Assembly: GCF_000321225.1 (NCBI RefSeq)
Contig: NW_004450660.1
Span: 186,001-250,000 of the forward strand
Length of the DNA: 64,000 bases
Reading direction: 5' to 3'
Source of the DNA: Odobenus rosmarus divergens
Taxonomy: Eukaryota > Chordata > Mammalia > Carnivora > Odobenidae
Shown piece by piece: positions 37,122 to 49,636 of the stretch. Below the pieces are notes generated by a model. It was not told where the DNA came from and did no database searches. It was given only the letters and a program-made list of their open reading frames with translations. Numbering within the stretch: position 1 is the stretch's first letter; the number at the start of each line of letters is the position of its first letter. A program made the position numbers and the translations under genes.

Positions 37122-37869
37122 ATAATTCACCTTGAAGTTGGCATCTGTTGATTGCCTCTTCCTTGAAAATGGATTGCATTTTCCAGACTCTTTGTATGTC
37201 AAGTGATTTTCAATTGTGTCTTAGGTATTAGTAATGTTATGCAGTGGAGACCCTAGATTCTCCTACATTCATTCAAATAAGGTTGATTTTATTTTTTAAG
37301 AAGACATTTAATTTCATTAAACTCAAAGTGTAAATTCTGCCACACCTCCTCTGGGTAGCAGCTCTGGTCCCAGTTAAGACTGCCTTGAGTCCGCCCCACA
37401 TCTATGGCAGAGACTGCAACAGAGTTCCCATACAGAATTTGGGGTTTTCCTTTGCTTGTTCTCTCCTTCCAGTGTACTTCTATACCATCTAGTGGCCCAG
37501 ATTGTCCCCAGCTTCTTTGCCTGTTTCGTCCATTCAGAAAGATGGCAAATCTTTCTTTTGAGTTTTAACCAACTGGTACTACCATTGTGACTACAGCTGC
37601 TCTTGAGGGAGAAATGCATAAACATTGCAGTGACCCTATGCGGATCTGATTTCTTCTTTAAGCTTTGAACTCCCCTGCAAAGTTTAATAACCTTGGATCA
37701 GAATCTCAGGTCTATTTACCAACTATCGGAGTCTACCAATTATCATTGGTCTTTTTTTTAAAACTTGTTTTCAGGGTATTAGTATTATTAATATTATTAT
37801 TTTGCTGGAAGGTGTTTATTAGGAAATTAATTCTTCATTACAGAGGTAGGAATTATACATTGATTTTTT

Positions 37870-37979
37870 AATTTTTTTTTTTTTTTTTTATGTAAGCTCC
37901 ACAACCAGCATGGGGCTTGAACTCACAACTCTGAGATAAAGAGTCACATGCTCTACCCACTGAGCCAGCCAGGCGCCAC
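37870..37979 (-). mobile_element. Short tRNA-Lys-like SINE, antisense
   Basis: It differs from the other SINEs: a T tail (about 37870-37888) is followed directly by the inverse of a tRNA-Lys(CUU)-like body, from TATGTAAGCTCCACAACCAG to CCACTGAGCCAGCCAGGCGC, without the usual CT/GA-rich middle. In sense it reads GCTGGCTCAGTGGGTAGAGC for the A-box arm and GAGTTCAAGCC for the B box. Confidence 0.8.
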
Positions 37980-39739
37980 TTAAAAATATTTCTAAAGGGA
38001 CTAGTGTCTCACTCTGAAAGTTATGAGTCCTTTAAATGGATATTTAAATGCTGCTCAATTTTTGTTATAAAACACTTTCTGGTATTAACTATGCTTGATA
38101 GAGGCAAATGTTATGGCAAAGAATGTGTTTAACACAACAGACTTCTAATATTAATTGATGTACAAGTAATTCTGTTAAGGACATTTTATAAATAGCTTTA
38201 TGATGAAAATAAATTAAAAACATTCCATTTCCTAATTTTTCCCAATAGTTTCATATCAGCCTCTTTTCACTTGAAGTTATATTTAGCAATATAAAAAAAA
38301 TAAAATTTCACTTATCTGGTAGATAGACATTAGGAATAGTAACCATTTAGAACACAGTCCTAAAAGAACTTTAAAAATGAGGAAAGACAAATAGGTAACA
38401 ATTAGGAAAATATCTAGCTTTATCTAGTAGAGAAATGACTGTACTATTTTCTCTGCTTTTCTCTGTTCATATCAAAGCAAAACAAGACATAAAAGTAAAA
38501 GAAACCTTTAAAAAGAAAAGTATAGGAAAACATAAATTATAAAACAGTAAATAAAGCTGATAAAGCACACCAGATTAATAGCCTGGAGGAAATCAACAAC
38601 ATAATAACATGCATTGATTCAAAAAGCATTTTAAAAATTCTGTACTTATAAAAAAAAAGTGTAGAGATTTAGCACCAAAAGAACATGTAAGTAACACCTG
38701 GATTGGAAGGCAAAAAAAAAGCATTGTCATGATTTGCAGTTTATATGATTTTCCACATCAGATCACCAGAAAAATAGATTTGAAATCTCCTACAGTTAAT
38801 AAGAGGGGTCACAAATAATGAAAACAACATATAAAAATCCATGCCCAGAAGTAACCAATTAAAGTATATAAATTTAAAATGCCCTCATTCATAATAGTAT
38901 CAAAACTCTTGTTACACAGAAAAATAATAAAAAAAATGTAAAATCAGTATGATGAAAGTAATAAAATATTTTGAGATATAGAAAGGTCCTGAATATATGG
39001 AGAAATAAATAATCTTTATGATTTGGAAAGCCAATATCAAGATGTCAGTTCTCTCTAAATTGATATATACATTCAAGGCTATCCCAGTGAAAATTTCACC
39101 AAGAATTTTATGGAACATTACAAATTGTTTCTAAAATACATGCAGAAGGGTAAAGAGCAAAGAACTATCCAAGATAATTTTGAAGGTGAAATAATACAGA
39201 CTTGCTCATTCAGAGGTCATCTGGTTATTATACTACAGTTAAAGATGTGGTCTTGGTAAAATAGAAATATGTATCAATGGACAGGATTAGAGTGCCCATA
39301 AACAACAAACACACCTATGTGGGAATTTGGTATGTAGCAGAAGTGGTAATGGAAACAGTGAACAAAAATAGGGATTGGTACCACAATCTAGTTGCAAAAG
39401 TTGACTATCTATAGGGGAAAAGTTCAAATTGGATGCTTGTTTCCAACTGTAAACCAAAAGAACACCTGAGACAAAAAATAAGGAACACACACATATATAG
39501 TTATCTTTTGGGAGAAAACATGATGAAATAACTTTATCATCTCAGAGTAGAATGTGATTCCTTAAGTGGAACATTGAACATTAAGAGAACAAACTCTAAG
39601 GTTGAAGATGAGTATGTTTGACTACATTAAAAAGTAAAACCATGATTTCGTCTTAAGTTTTCAATGATGAGAGTATAATGGATAAATTACCGAACATTCA
39701 TTTGAATGTGGTACCATATATCAGTTAAAATGAATATAC

Positions 39740-39910
39740 TTCTTTAAAAAGATTTATTTATTTATTAGCATGAGTGGGGGAAGAGGGAGAGGGAGAAGCG
39801 GGCTCCCCACTTAGCAGGGAGCCTAATGCGGGGCTTGATACCAGGACCCTAGGATCATGATCTGAGCCGAAGGCAGATGCTTAACTGACTGAGCCACCCA
39901 GGTGCCCCTA
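39740..39910 (-). mobile_element. CanSINE, antisense
   Basis: It runs from TTTAAAAAGATTTATTTATT to GACTGAGCCACCCAGGTGCC. AAAATGAATATAC is duplicated at 39727-39739 and 39911-39923. Confidence 0.92.
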
Positions 39911-40219
39911 AAAATGAATATACCTGATTTATACCTACACCATCAACAGATCTATGGAACATATATTGAATAAAAAAATTACAGAATTATGGGAACATTT
40001 TGATGCTGTTTATGTTGTTTCTAAAATAAATCTTAGATGTCCTCAGATGCAAGGATTCACATCCATTTTCAGATATGGTGGCCTCTGGGAATGGGAGGAG
40101 TAGGTTGAGGGTAGTCGCTGAAAGGTTGACAGTGGGAACCAATTATCTGAAGTGTTTTATTTTTTAAAAAGACTAATACATAAATTGGAAAGAAAACTGA
40201 CCACACATTGGCAAGTCTT

Positions 40220-40618
40220 TTTTTTTTTAATTTTTTTATTGTTATGTTAACCACCATACATTACATCATTAGTTTTTGATGCAGTGTTCCATGATTCATT
40301 GTTTGTGCATAACACCCAGTGCTCCACGCAGAATGTGCCCTCTTTAATATCCATCACCAGGCTAACCTATCCCCCCACCCCCCTCCCCTCTAGAACCCTC
40401 AGTTTGTTTTTCAGAGTCCATCGTCTCTAATGGTTCGTCTCCCCCTCCGACTTACTCCCCTTCATTCTTCCCCTCCTGCTATCTTCTTCTTCTTCTTTTT
40501 TTTTTTCTTAACATATATTGCATTATTTGTTTCAGAAGTACAGATCCGTGATTCATCGGTCTTGTACAATTCACAGTGCTCATCATAGCACATACCCTCC
40601 CCGATGTCTATCACCCAG
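40220..40618 (-). mobile_element. Young carnivore L1, 3' end, antisense, with 18-bp TSD
   Basis: The inverse of the L1 3' UTR is seen (GTTAACCACCATACATTACA, AACACCCAGTGCTCCACGCA, 'TAGAACCCTCAGTTTGTTTT'), then a T-rich tract and the more 5' part (CAGTGCTCATCATAGCACAT). CACACATTGGCAAGTCTT is exactly duplicated at 40202-40219 and 40619-40636, which fixes both ends. Confidence 0.9.
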
Positions 40619-41082
40619 CACACATTGGCAAGTCTTAATGCATGCAGGTGCATGGGTATTTGTTAAATTAGTCTATGTTTATTTTTTTCATTCTTGGAAT
40701 ATATGACGTGAAAATATTATCCTCAGTATAGAGAAAGAAAGAATGGAGTGTACCAAAACAATCCTGATACCAGAACCTGAAAATAATATAAAAAGGAAAC
40801 AATAGCACATGGGTATCTATGCAAAACATTTTCACGTGTTAGCAAATAAAATACAAAGTACATTATAAGACCATTACAGCCCACTAAAGGGGACGTTTCT
40901 TCCAGAAATACAAATTCACTTCAATATTAGGAAATTATAAATACGATATACCATGTTGAGGTTCTAAAATGAGAAGGAAAAAACCCTCCCTATTTCAGAA
41001 GATAGTGAAAGAACAATTAGTTAATCATTCACCCTCCTCCATTCTTGATTTTAAAGAAATAATAAGAATTAAATAAATCCTA

Positions 41083-41269
41083 GGGCACCTGGGTGGCTCA
41101 GTCGTTAAGCGTCTGCCTTTGGCTCAGGTCATGATCCTAGGGTCCTGGGATCGAGACCCATGTCAGGCTCACTGCTCAGCGGGAAGCCTGCTTCTCCCTC
41201 TCCCACTGTCCCTACTTGTGTTCCCTCTCTCACAGTCTCTTTCTCTGTCAAAATAAATAAAAGCTTAAA
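41083..41269 (+). mobile_element. CanSINE, sense
   Basis: The head is GGGCACCTGGGTGGCTCAGT and the tail AAATAAATAAAAGC. AAATAAATCCT is duplicated at 41071-41081 and 41270-41280. Confidence 0.9.
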
Positions 41270-41417
41270 AAATAAATCCTTGTTAAAATTGATAAAAATA
41301 TTTTTCAAATATTTTCATAAAGAGGATTCATAAATATTTTTAAAATATTAAGAATAATAAAATGAATGCTTATATGTAAACTTTCTAGTTTTCTTAAAAA
41401 GGTTTATTTGCATATTC

Positions 41418-41608
41418 TTTTTTTTTTTTTTTAAAGATTTTATTTATTAGAGAGAGAATGAGAGATAGCACGAGAGGTAAGAGGGTCAGAGGGAGAAGCA
41501 GACTCCCTGCTGAGCAGGGAGCCCGATGCGGGACTTGATCCCGGGACTCCAGGATCATGACCTGAGCCGAAGGCAGTCGCTTAACCAACTGAGCCACCCA
41601 GGCGCCCT
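41418..41608 (-). mobile_element. CanSINE, antisense
   Basis: It has a poly(T) tail, then AAGATTTTATTTATTAGAGA, ending ACTGAGCCACCCAGGCGCCC. Only a short TATTCTT repeat flanks it. Confidence 0.9.
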
Positions 41609-42309
41609 ATTCTTAATACAAAATGATTTATATAGCTCAAACTAAAAGTCAACGTCATGCTTAATTGTAAAACAATAGAAGCATTTTTGTAAAATTCAGG
41701 AGTTAGACAATATCCCTCTCAACATTTTTATTTAAAATTGTTTAGTTAGTAGTAATGAAAATAAGTATACATATTAGAAATTAAGTTATAGGTACTAGAC
41801 GAGAGGAAATAGGAGCAGTTCTTTATTTGTAAATTGTATGACTATATTCTTAGAAACCCCCCAAAAGTGAAATGAAAGGCTATAGGAAGTAGTAAGAAAA
41901 TTCAGTAAAGGTACAAATTAAAAAAATTAATATGTACAAATTATTAGATTTTATTTATCTGCTTGAAATATATAATGGGAGAAATGATTAAATTTAGAAT
42001 AGCAAACAAAAAAGCAGGAAATACATATATCTACAAAAGTAAAACTTTAGCATGGTATAAAATGTTTTTAGTAATAAGTAAAACAATATTGCTTTGAGAA
42101 AGGAAGATTCAGTATTTAAGATGCAATAAGTTGCCTCTTCTAGGTTGATGTAAACAAGTGACTTTTTCAAGCACTTACAAGCACTAACAGCCAATAACCA
42201 CAAATCATCTTTTTTTCATCCTCTGGACCACCTGTGAATTGGAAAAGACAGTGAGGCTCAAGTTTTGAAATCATTTCCCCATGATTTCACTCTTGCCTCA
42301 TGTTGTAAT

Positions 42310-42415
42310 TATCATGGGTTGTTTTCTTATTTGTCCTAATTCGCTTATTCCTTGGAGGTAGGGCCATGTCTTATTTATGTCTCCCATGACTGTTGTCACA
42401 TAGATACTTGGATTC
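42310..42415 (+). mobile_element. L2 3' fragment, sense
   Basis: TTGGAGGTAGGGCCATGTCT and TGTCACATAGATACTTGG match the usual L2 end only loosely. Confidence 0.4.
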
Positions 42416-42867
42416 AAACCCAAGCTCTTGCTTGTCCTTCTGTAGGACAGGGTCACAAATCCAGAGGCTGACAGCAATTGGGCAGGTAAAGCAAATACCT
42501 TGTCTTATATAGGCATTCCATCATTTCCCTGTGACCATCCAGCCTCAAAACTGGAAAATTTTAAGATTTTTAAAGAGACTTTGGCTATCTGAAGTTTTTA
42601 TCTGAACTATTTGGATTTTTAAACATTGGCAGCCAATTTGAAAAGTAATCACTCTCTACAGTTCCAGTAAACCTTACTATTGGCAAAATTTGGTCTGTGG
42701 CCTGACTCTGAGACCTTGGATTTTTTCCATACTACTTTCCTAAATTCTGGTAAATCTCAGGGCAAAAAAATGAATACAGTTGATGGGGTAATGGGATTTT
42801 CAGGTATGTGACTGGTCTACTCGTTTCTGTATCTTCCTCATTCTACTGCCGATTCTAAAACTGTTAA

Positions 42868-42869
<2 letters not shown>

Positions 42870-42914
<45 letters not shown>
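42870..42914. repeat. (TG)n microsatellite upstream of an MCTP2 exon
   Basis: 45 bp of pure TG alternation, 134 bp upstream of the exon at 43049. In the transcript it gives (UG)22, a known type of binding site for TDP-43 and CELF proteins. Confidence 0.95.
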
Positions 42915-42916
<2 letters not shown>

Positions 42917-43048
42917 CCTGTCTGCAACTGTTCCTAAAAGCTGCTGTAGAGTGTCCTAGATTTAATTTCCTTAAGTGAATACGAAGGATTTTAAGATTAC
43001 TCCCATACTGATTTTTCAAGCAACGATTTTGTCTTGTCTTCCACTCAG

Positions 43049-43171
43049 GTATTTTTAGTCACTGTCTGGAATTTTGAACTGTACATGATCCCCCTGGCAT
43101 TGTTGCTACTCTTCATCTACAATTTCATCACATCCACAAAAGGGAAGGTTGGCAGCATCCAGGACAGCCAG
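43049..43171 (+). CDS. MCTP2: MCTP2 coding exon: first transmembrane hairpin
   Basis: The exon is 123 bp, 41 codons, phase 0 at both ends. It begins [20 protein letters not shown] and ends [11 protein letters not shown]. The acceptor is CTTCCACTCAG and the donor is CAG|GTGAGC. About 28 hydrophobic residues, interrupted by NFE, make up the first of two membrane segments that anchor MCTPs in the ER membrane; the following [14 protein letters not shown] is hydrophilic and cytosolic. [11 protein letters not shown] is shared by MCTP1 and MCTP2, while the KGKVxSIQDSQ tail is MCTP2-like. A (TG)n tract lies 134 bp upstream of the acceptor and may affect its use. Confidence 0.95.
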
Positions 43172-44447
43172 GTGAGCTAAGATTCCAGTAATTGTGACAT
43201 TTGACCAGAGGAAAAAAAAATGTGTTAACAACAACCAACCACCACCAAATCATGACCCAAGTCCACTTGATTTGAGACTTGAGGAGAGCAACATTGCACA
43301 TACATTTATGTGATAGTGGGGATTTTTTATTGGGTTATAACCCGGAGTCATCCTTCTATGTTATGTCCCTGAGCCTTGGCCTACATTCTTAGCATGAGGA
43401 GAGCCCTATGGTGCTTGGTCATCTTTATCATGGTGGCAGCATATTTCGGTGCCCATCTGGTTATCTGTAAGGTTCCTATGTATAACATTCTCAACCACTG
43501 AAAAAAGCCTTTGGCATCTCCTTGAGCTCCTTCAGGGCATGGAAAGCATCTGGGAGGCTGCCTTAGGCCTCTCCACCCAGACATCCTGTGCAGTGTTCAC
43601 TTCTCACCTAAAGCCTTCAGAGGCTTGCCAACTCCCAGGGAAATCAGAGAGTGGGTGGGCATGGACAGCTCAATTTTTGGGTGCCCAAGTCCTGAAAATC
43701 TCAAGCTTCCCGTGGTGTTGAAGGAAGCAAAAGCAAGACATCCCCTAGCATCTACTTATCATACTTACTGTCTGACTCAGCTTCTCCTATTCTACTCATC
43801 CCAGCCCAGAGGATCTTTTCCTGGTCTGGGTGAACAAGAACTTGTATTTGTAGACTTGCTTTATGGCATTATCTTCGACCTCCAGATTCAAGAAACAAAT
43901 TTTTAGAACAGAAATCTAAGGTTCTGAGACTTGATATTAGAGGACCTTCACATTGGGTTTCTCAAGACTCAAAAGCCAATGATCTTCACCCATTTTTCCA
44001 TACAATGCTATTATTTTTTTTTTAAATCTCTGAAATAATGGATATTAAAGGGATGTTCTGGTATCGTTTGGGGGTAGAAGGGAAGTAGAGAAAATGAGTC
44101 TTTTGGCAGGGAGTAAAAACCTCAAGCAAATTCAAAATTTTATTCTGTTTGATATTTGATTGTTTAATGGAGTAGGCATGGACATATATCAATAATGAGG
44201 GACCTAACAATGCTAGAACCAACTAATAAGTAAATAGCTTTAAAGTACAGGATTGTTTAAGGACTAAGTTACACACAGATATGGATGAGGGAAATTTTCA
44301 CAGAGAAACATCTTTAGTAAAAAATGCTGTCAACTCACATTTTTACAATTTTCAGTCAGATTTTAGTTTTCTTGCTATATACATGGTATGTATGCATTTG
44401 TAGGCAGGTATATATACATGTATATATGCGTACATAAGAATACTTAA

Positions 44448-44731
44448 TACCATGGAGGACGTTAGGAGAAGGAAGGGTAAAATGAAGCGGGGGGAATTGG
44501 AGGGGGAGACGAACCATGAGAGACTGTGGGCTCTGAGAAACAAACTGAGGGTTCTAGAGGGGAGGGGGATGGGAGGTTGGGTTAGCCCGGTGATGGGTAT
44601 TAAAGAGGGCACGTACTGCATGGAGCACTGGGTGTTACACGCAAACAACGAATCATGGATCACTACATCAAAAACTAATGATGTATTGCATGGTGACTAA
44701 CATCAAACATAATAAAATTAAAAAAAATAAA
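44448..44731 (+). mobile_element. Young carnivore L1, 3' end, sense
   Basis: It shows GAGACGAACCATGAGAGACT, AAACTGAGGGTTCTAGAGGG, GTGATGGGTATTAAAGAGGG and CATAATAAAATTAAAAAAAA. Flanking repeats AAGA(A/G)TACTTAA occur at 44436-44447 and 44732-44743, with one mismatch. Confidence 0.87.
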
Positions 44732-44784
44732 AAGAGTACTTAAGTGAATGTGCTTATAAATGTGTGTATAAAATCTTTTTAATT

Positions 44785-44990
44785 TATAGTACACTTTCAA
44801 ATTCATTACCTATTTTAATCTTGATAACACAACCATGAAGGAGGCAAGAATTACCATTTCTATTTTATGCTTGAGGAAAGTAAGGCCCAGAGTAGCAAGG
44901 TGATTTGCCCAAGGTCACACAGCAGGATGTGCTTGAACAGTGTCCCAAGCTGGGCTTCTAACTCCTAATTACAATATTCTTCCTCCCATA
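44785..44990 (-). mobile_element. MIR, antisense
   Basis: It shows TTTTATGCTTGAGGAAAGTA, GCCCAAGGTCACACAGCAGG and AAGCTGGGCTTCTAACTCC. Confidence 0.75.
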
Positions 44991-44999
44991 ACGTGTTTT

Positions 45000-46089
45000 T
45001 ATTATGTGTTTTTACCCATTTGCTTTCATGTGTGCTGCCAACGGTGAATAGGTGAGTTCTCCAGCATCCGTGGAATGTCCCACAGAGTGCTAGCTGCAAC
45101 TCATGGGAATTCTGGGAGGTAATGGAGTACCAGTCTTGGAGAAATTGCTTGGTAACTGCTCAGTGGTTTTATGGAGTATAGCAGAGGACTCTCTGGATAC
45201 TTCAGAGTTACTCTTTCTTTAAGAACATGATATTGACAATTCTGTTTACTACTGGAAAGATGGCATCTAAACAGCATGCCTGACCTTTGCAAGGTGGTTG
45301 AGCAGAGAGGTAAGCATTCAGGCTGTAAACAGACTCTGGTTTTCTAATATTCAGCATTCTGTCTGAGCTACGGACCTCCCCCCACCGGACCGTGTTGGCT
45401 TTTAATTATTGCAGTGATACAATTAAAAGTTATCTGGTAAAAAGTCAGGATTTCTAAACCAACTGAACAAGCCTATTCACAGCACCTGGTGGTGCTTTGG
45501 TCCCCAAACTAAAGGCAGGTGCCTATTGGTGGCTATCAGAGCCTGAGTTGGCTTCTCTTACCTGCCCCCAACTGCCTCCCCGAATCCCAAGAAAAACGAT
45601 AATAATGTACAGAAACCTGTAACTTATTCTTGAGATTGATTGTATTCAGACTAATGCATTTCCTACTGTCTAATGTTTCAGTAATGGCCCCAAAGGAAAA
45701 GAGCAGTCATTATAACAATGAGCCTAGCACAAACCGAGTATGGTGTTCTCAGCCTTAACATAGCCGTTGGCTCATTTGTCAGAATAAGAACAAACTGTTT
45801 ACAGAAAGTAAAGCCTGGCAATGCATTTTTAAAGCTGGATGCCTTCAAAGGGCACTCGCCTAATAGCTTTATTTATAGTGAAGTTTTATGTAGATTATGC
45901 ATATTTCTTATAGTCTTGCCACAGTGTCTCTGAACTTTAAAAGCATTATTTTTTAAGAAGTTATAATGTGTTTAAAAACCACTAGTGCTTCAATTATGTA
46001 GAAAAAATGTAAAAAGTGTATATGGGTTTAATTTGCATTTAGTAATTTCAGGGGATGGTATATTAACAAACGGTGGTTTTTCCTTTCAG
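45000..46089. other. Intron sequence between MCTP2 exons
   Basis: No recognised repeat. 45360-45700 has mixed composition and could be conserved non-coding DNA. No exon recognised. Confidence 0.5.
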
Positions 46090-46131
46090 GAGAGCACCGA
46101 CTTAGAGGAGGGGGAGGATGAAGATGACAAG
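46090..46131 (+). CDS. MCTP2: MCTP2 coding micro-exon: acidic linker
   Basis: The exon is 42 bp, 14 codons, phase 0 at both ends: ESTDLEEGEDEDDK. The acceptor is TTTTTCCTTTCAG and the donor is AAG|GTGAGT. Eight of the 14 residues are D or E. It forms the acidic cytosolic linker between the first membrane hairpin and the helix that follows (ESEKKG...). MCTP1 also has an acidic run here, but with a different start. Because the exon is in phase 0 and a multiple of three, skipping it would keep the frame. The open frame on both sides of the exon is intronic read-through. Confidence 0.93.
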
Positions 46132-47220
46132 GTGAGTGTGCTCAGGGAAGCTCATGAAAGGGGGTGTTAATATTGTGAGCAGATAGCGCTTTTCTGCTTG
46201 AGTCAAACCGTTTTTGTTTTGTTTTGTTTTTAGTACTATGGAGTGTCCGGCATAGTAATGTTTGTGTAATTTATAAAGGATATCACTTTTTAAACATCTT
46301 ATTCAGTGAGGATAAAAGGGGGTAAAATAGAAGGAATTACTGAAATATTGTAAAAACCGTACCTAGAGGAGGCCTGTCATTTGATGTGAGGGAAGATCGC
46401 AAGAGCCTGCCCCTTGGTGTATAAAAGGTAGATAAAAGGTAGTCTAGGAAGTCAAAAGTAAATCAAGTAAAATTGCTGTTCCTTTGCGCTCTGTGGGGTG
46501 GTCACCCACTTCAGAGCCTGTCAGTTTCCCAGCTGTTGCTGGCAATGTTTTCAGCTATATGTCTGTGTACATCTGTCCTTTTTCTTCTCCTGGGAGAATC
46601 TCTCAAATCTGCTGCTTTTGTTGTCATTACGCTTTCAGACAAACCTTCTGGAATAAAATGAAAAAAAAAAAATGGAAATGCCAAATGAGATGCCACCAGC
46701 TTAATGGACTTCCAGCCTCCTAGAACCTGTGGGTGTATGGGGTTTGTGCTGGTTGTGTCTAGGAGGCTTGCAGGAGGGGAAACAGGTGAAAGGGGGGCTC
46801 TTAAGAGTTAAGTATCCAATATAAAATATTGGTAGTAGTAGTATTCCAGAAAATAGCAACGTATTAAAAAAAAATACTGGCTCCATGACACACACAGCCC
46901 TAAAATTAATTGGGTGAGCCAGATGGTTTTGCCCATTTGAAGCAAATTGGGTGGATTACAAAGTGAATCTATTTGTTGTGCTAAAATGATCATTAATAGC
47001 AAAATAATAAAATACAGCATAATATTTTTTTTAAAAAATGGAATCGACTCTTTGCAGAATAAGGTCACACAGATGCAGCTTCCTTCTTGATGAATCGATG
47101 TGTGTTGCTTCTGAGTAATGTAACTCCTTGAGCATGAAAAACAGTCATAGCCAAGCTAACCTGCATGATGATGGGATGTTTTACCAAAAGAAGCATAAGT
47201 ATTGATCAAGTTATTTTTTG

Positions 47221-47409
47221 TTTAAAGATTTTATTTATTTATTTGAGAGAGAGAATGAGAGATAGAAAGCACGAGAGGGAAGAGGGTCAGAGGGAGAAGC
47301 AGACTCCCTGCCGAGCAGGGAGCCCGATGCGGGACTCGATCCCGGGACTCCAGGATCATGACCTGAGCCGAAGGCAGTCGCTTAACCAACTGAGCCCCCC
47401 AGGCGCCCC
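47221..47409 (-). mobile_element. CanSINE, antisense
   Basis: It runs from TTTAAAGATTTTATTTATTT to ACTGAGCCCCCCAGGCGCCC. TGATCAAGTTATTTT is duplicated at 47203-47217 and 47410-47424. Confidence 0.93.
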
Positions 47410-47424
47410 TGATCAAGTTATTTT

Positions 47425-49620
47425 AAACTTTGACCAGGCAGAATTCTAAATTTTTGTACCAAGCCTTGGAAGTGAGGAAGATTTTCTTCTGTTTGGCTAT
47501 GTCTGTTAAAATGAACCCTCTGTAGAAGAGGGCATCATCTGCCCTTTAGAGATCATTATGACCATGTGTCTTTGGCCCACCTGATGAAGGAGAGCATCCA
47601 ACAAGAAGGAAATGAATGAAAAGGTGGTGTGACCTGGCGAACAAGAAATTCAGGCCGTGGAGTCTAGACCAGTGATTGTCACAAGCCAGCCTTCTACTGA
47701 GGTGCCTCAAGGGTGGTCTGGGGGTCTGGAAGTAGAGCCAGTTGGGCTTCAAGCCTTCCTGGGCAAGGATGACTGAGTTGGAGCCATTACATCCCCATGG
47801 AAGAGCTTTGGAGCTCTCGTGTTTATCCAAGCATTGCCCTCCCCATGCCAGGCGTGCCAAACCTGCTACACACAGAGCATGGGCATCAGGACATTCCTCG
47901 TTGCCCTCAGGGCAATTCCATCCTTGAGATACTTCGGTTGTAGTATTTTCATAGGGCCTTTAACAGCCACAGCATGGCCATGTTTGCTTCCTCAATTTTA
48001 TAGGTCTATGAAATCATCCAGAGGAATAAATCTAAAACGAAATTTTGACTTCTATTTATACCTCTTTCTGCTTAATGCAACCCTTCTACTGTTAGGGAGA
48101 CTGGCGAACTTTGTAGTCCTTATTCATATCTTTTCAATCTCACATCTCTGAGGGATTTGTAAAGTATAGAGGGATTTTCAACTTCAAGACTTCTGGAGCC
48201 CACATCATCCCAATATATATTACAGGCCGTCATTTCTTCTCCACGTAGAGCAGACTCCACGACTGAGATGTGCTCGTCACAGACCTGCACACACAGCCAC
48301 TGGGCCACCGCCCTCCATCTTGTGCTATACCGAAGGGCTTACATACAGAACCGTCCTGGCTTCTGGTGCATGTTAGACATGACAGACCATGCCTCTGGGA
48401 ACTGTAACACACCCAGTGAGCGATGGGCTGTTTACAAATTATAAACACACAGCCGTTTCCTTCCAAACCAGAAGAAGAGAGGAAACTCCTTTCTATCCAA
48501 ACTATCCATCTTGAAAGTGACATTCCTTAATTGCCAGCACCCCTTCCCACCAAATACCATCACAAGAGACTGTGAAAGTTGAAAGCACATCAGGGGCCCC
48601 CCCTGGCACGGCTTCCTCGAGAGATAGACGCATTCCGTATATTCTGCAAGTCTCTGATGCACAGACCTGGACGTGGTCTGGGGTCTGTCATACTTTTATT
48701 GTCTGGAAGGAGGATTGTTGTAAAATGATATCACTGTAGCCTCTTGCTTGTTTTCATTGTCAGAAGTCCATGGTGGTGACCGGTATGAGAAGCCAAATTA
48801 GATTGCACAATTGTGTGCCTGTGTGTGTGTATGTGTGTCCAGACTTCCAGTTAAAACATAGAGCCTTCAGGTAACTACTTTTTTGGCTTTTAGGAAACTA
48901 ACTGTACAAACTAAACTTTGAAGAGAGGAAATCTTTCTTTCTTATTCGTGATGGCCCATGCAAGAAATTGCTTGTTACAAGTGTAGTTTGCTGGGGACCC
49001 CTGAACAAACAGATAATGGCTAAGTTCAGCCAACAGCAATCAGATGACATTTCCTATTTGTATTAGATTCCAAATGTGGAATTCTTCTATGTGGACCTTA
49101 TTTGTACGGATGGATTACAATGAAAATTGCATTAATTTTCTGCACAGTAAAGGTCAGTAATTGAAGCATGAACCAAGAAACTATTGTGTAAAATGCTGTA
49201 TCCCATACTTAGGAAAGGTCATGCAAAGCAATGGTATCTTGTTTTCATTGCGGAAGGTATAAATACTTGCATTAGAGTTTCTTTCTTTTTCCAGCCCGAC
49301 AAATGCTTACATAGAATATTTTAGCATTTACTATTAACATCAGCAAGAAGAAATCATAAGGGCATGTAATAAAAAAGAAATCCTGTCTTGCTATATCATA
49401 AGGAAACCGCACTATAATGCCTGCATTGTGAGTTGGTGTGTCTTTAACTCGGCCGTCAGAAATAGGACTTGAATGATCTGTTCTAGGATGATCAATGAGT
49501 GCACAATTGTCTTAGGGTGTTTAGGGAGGAAAAATTGCCCTTCTGTGTCAATTGTGGGCAAAAAAACAGATATGGATGTTTTTCTTAAGAAAATAAACAT
49601 CTAATACATTTTTGTGGATC
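47425..49620. other. Intron sequence, unique
   Basis: Relatively GC-rich between 47500 and 48700, with several overlapping open frames of 60-110 codons on both strands. None resembles a known protein and no splice-bounded exon is evident. Confidence 0.5.
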
Positions 49621-49636
49621 AGTTGTGGAACATTTT

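Larger units (their letters stand above)
38280..42180 (+). mobile_element. Long old L1 ORF2 remnant, sense, broken by later insertions
   Basis: The stretch is A-rich with sense L1 ORF2 features: CAAGGCTATCCCAGTGAAAA, ATTTTATGGAACATTACAAA, 'TACATGCAGAAGGGTAAAGA' and 'GGAATTTGGTATGTAGCAG'; later AGACAATATCCCTCTCAACA. Three SINEs and one young antisense L1 end interrupt it. Every frame is closed. Confidence 0.6.
862..43048 (+). other. MCTP2: MCTP2 intron of 42.2 kb
   Basis: The intron starts GTAAGC and ends CCACTCAG. It holds most of the mobile elements listed here, one processed pseudogene (RPL7) and one assembly gap. I saw no further exon with convincing protein similarity in it on either strand. 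Its length makes unrecognised alternative exons possible. Confidence 0.85.

Noticed and set aside
47231..47449. Open frames on both strands with MAQLVKRLPSAQVM-like starts, also seen at 25309, 41394, 49667 and 50372
   Set aside because: They are translations of CanSINE copies; the same peptide recurs at each SINE.
47546..48662. Cluster of 60-110 codon frames on both strands
   Set aside because: A somewhat higher GC content lengthens chance open frames. I found no family motif and no AG/GT-bounded segment continuous with MCTP2.
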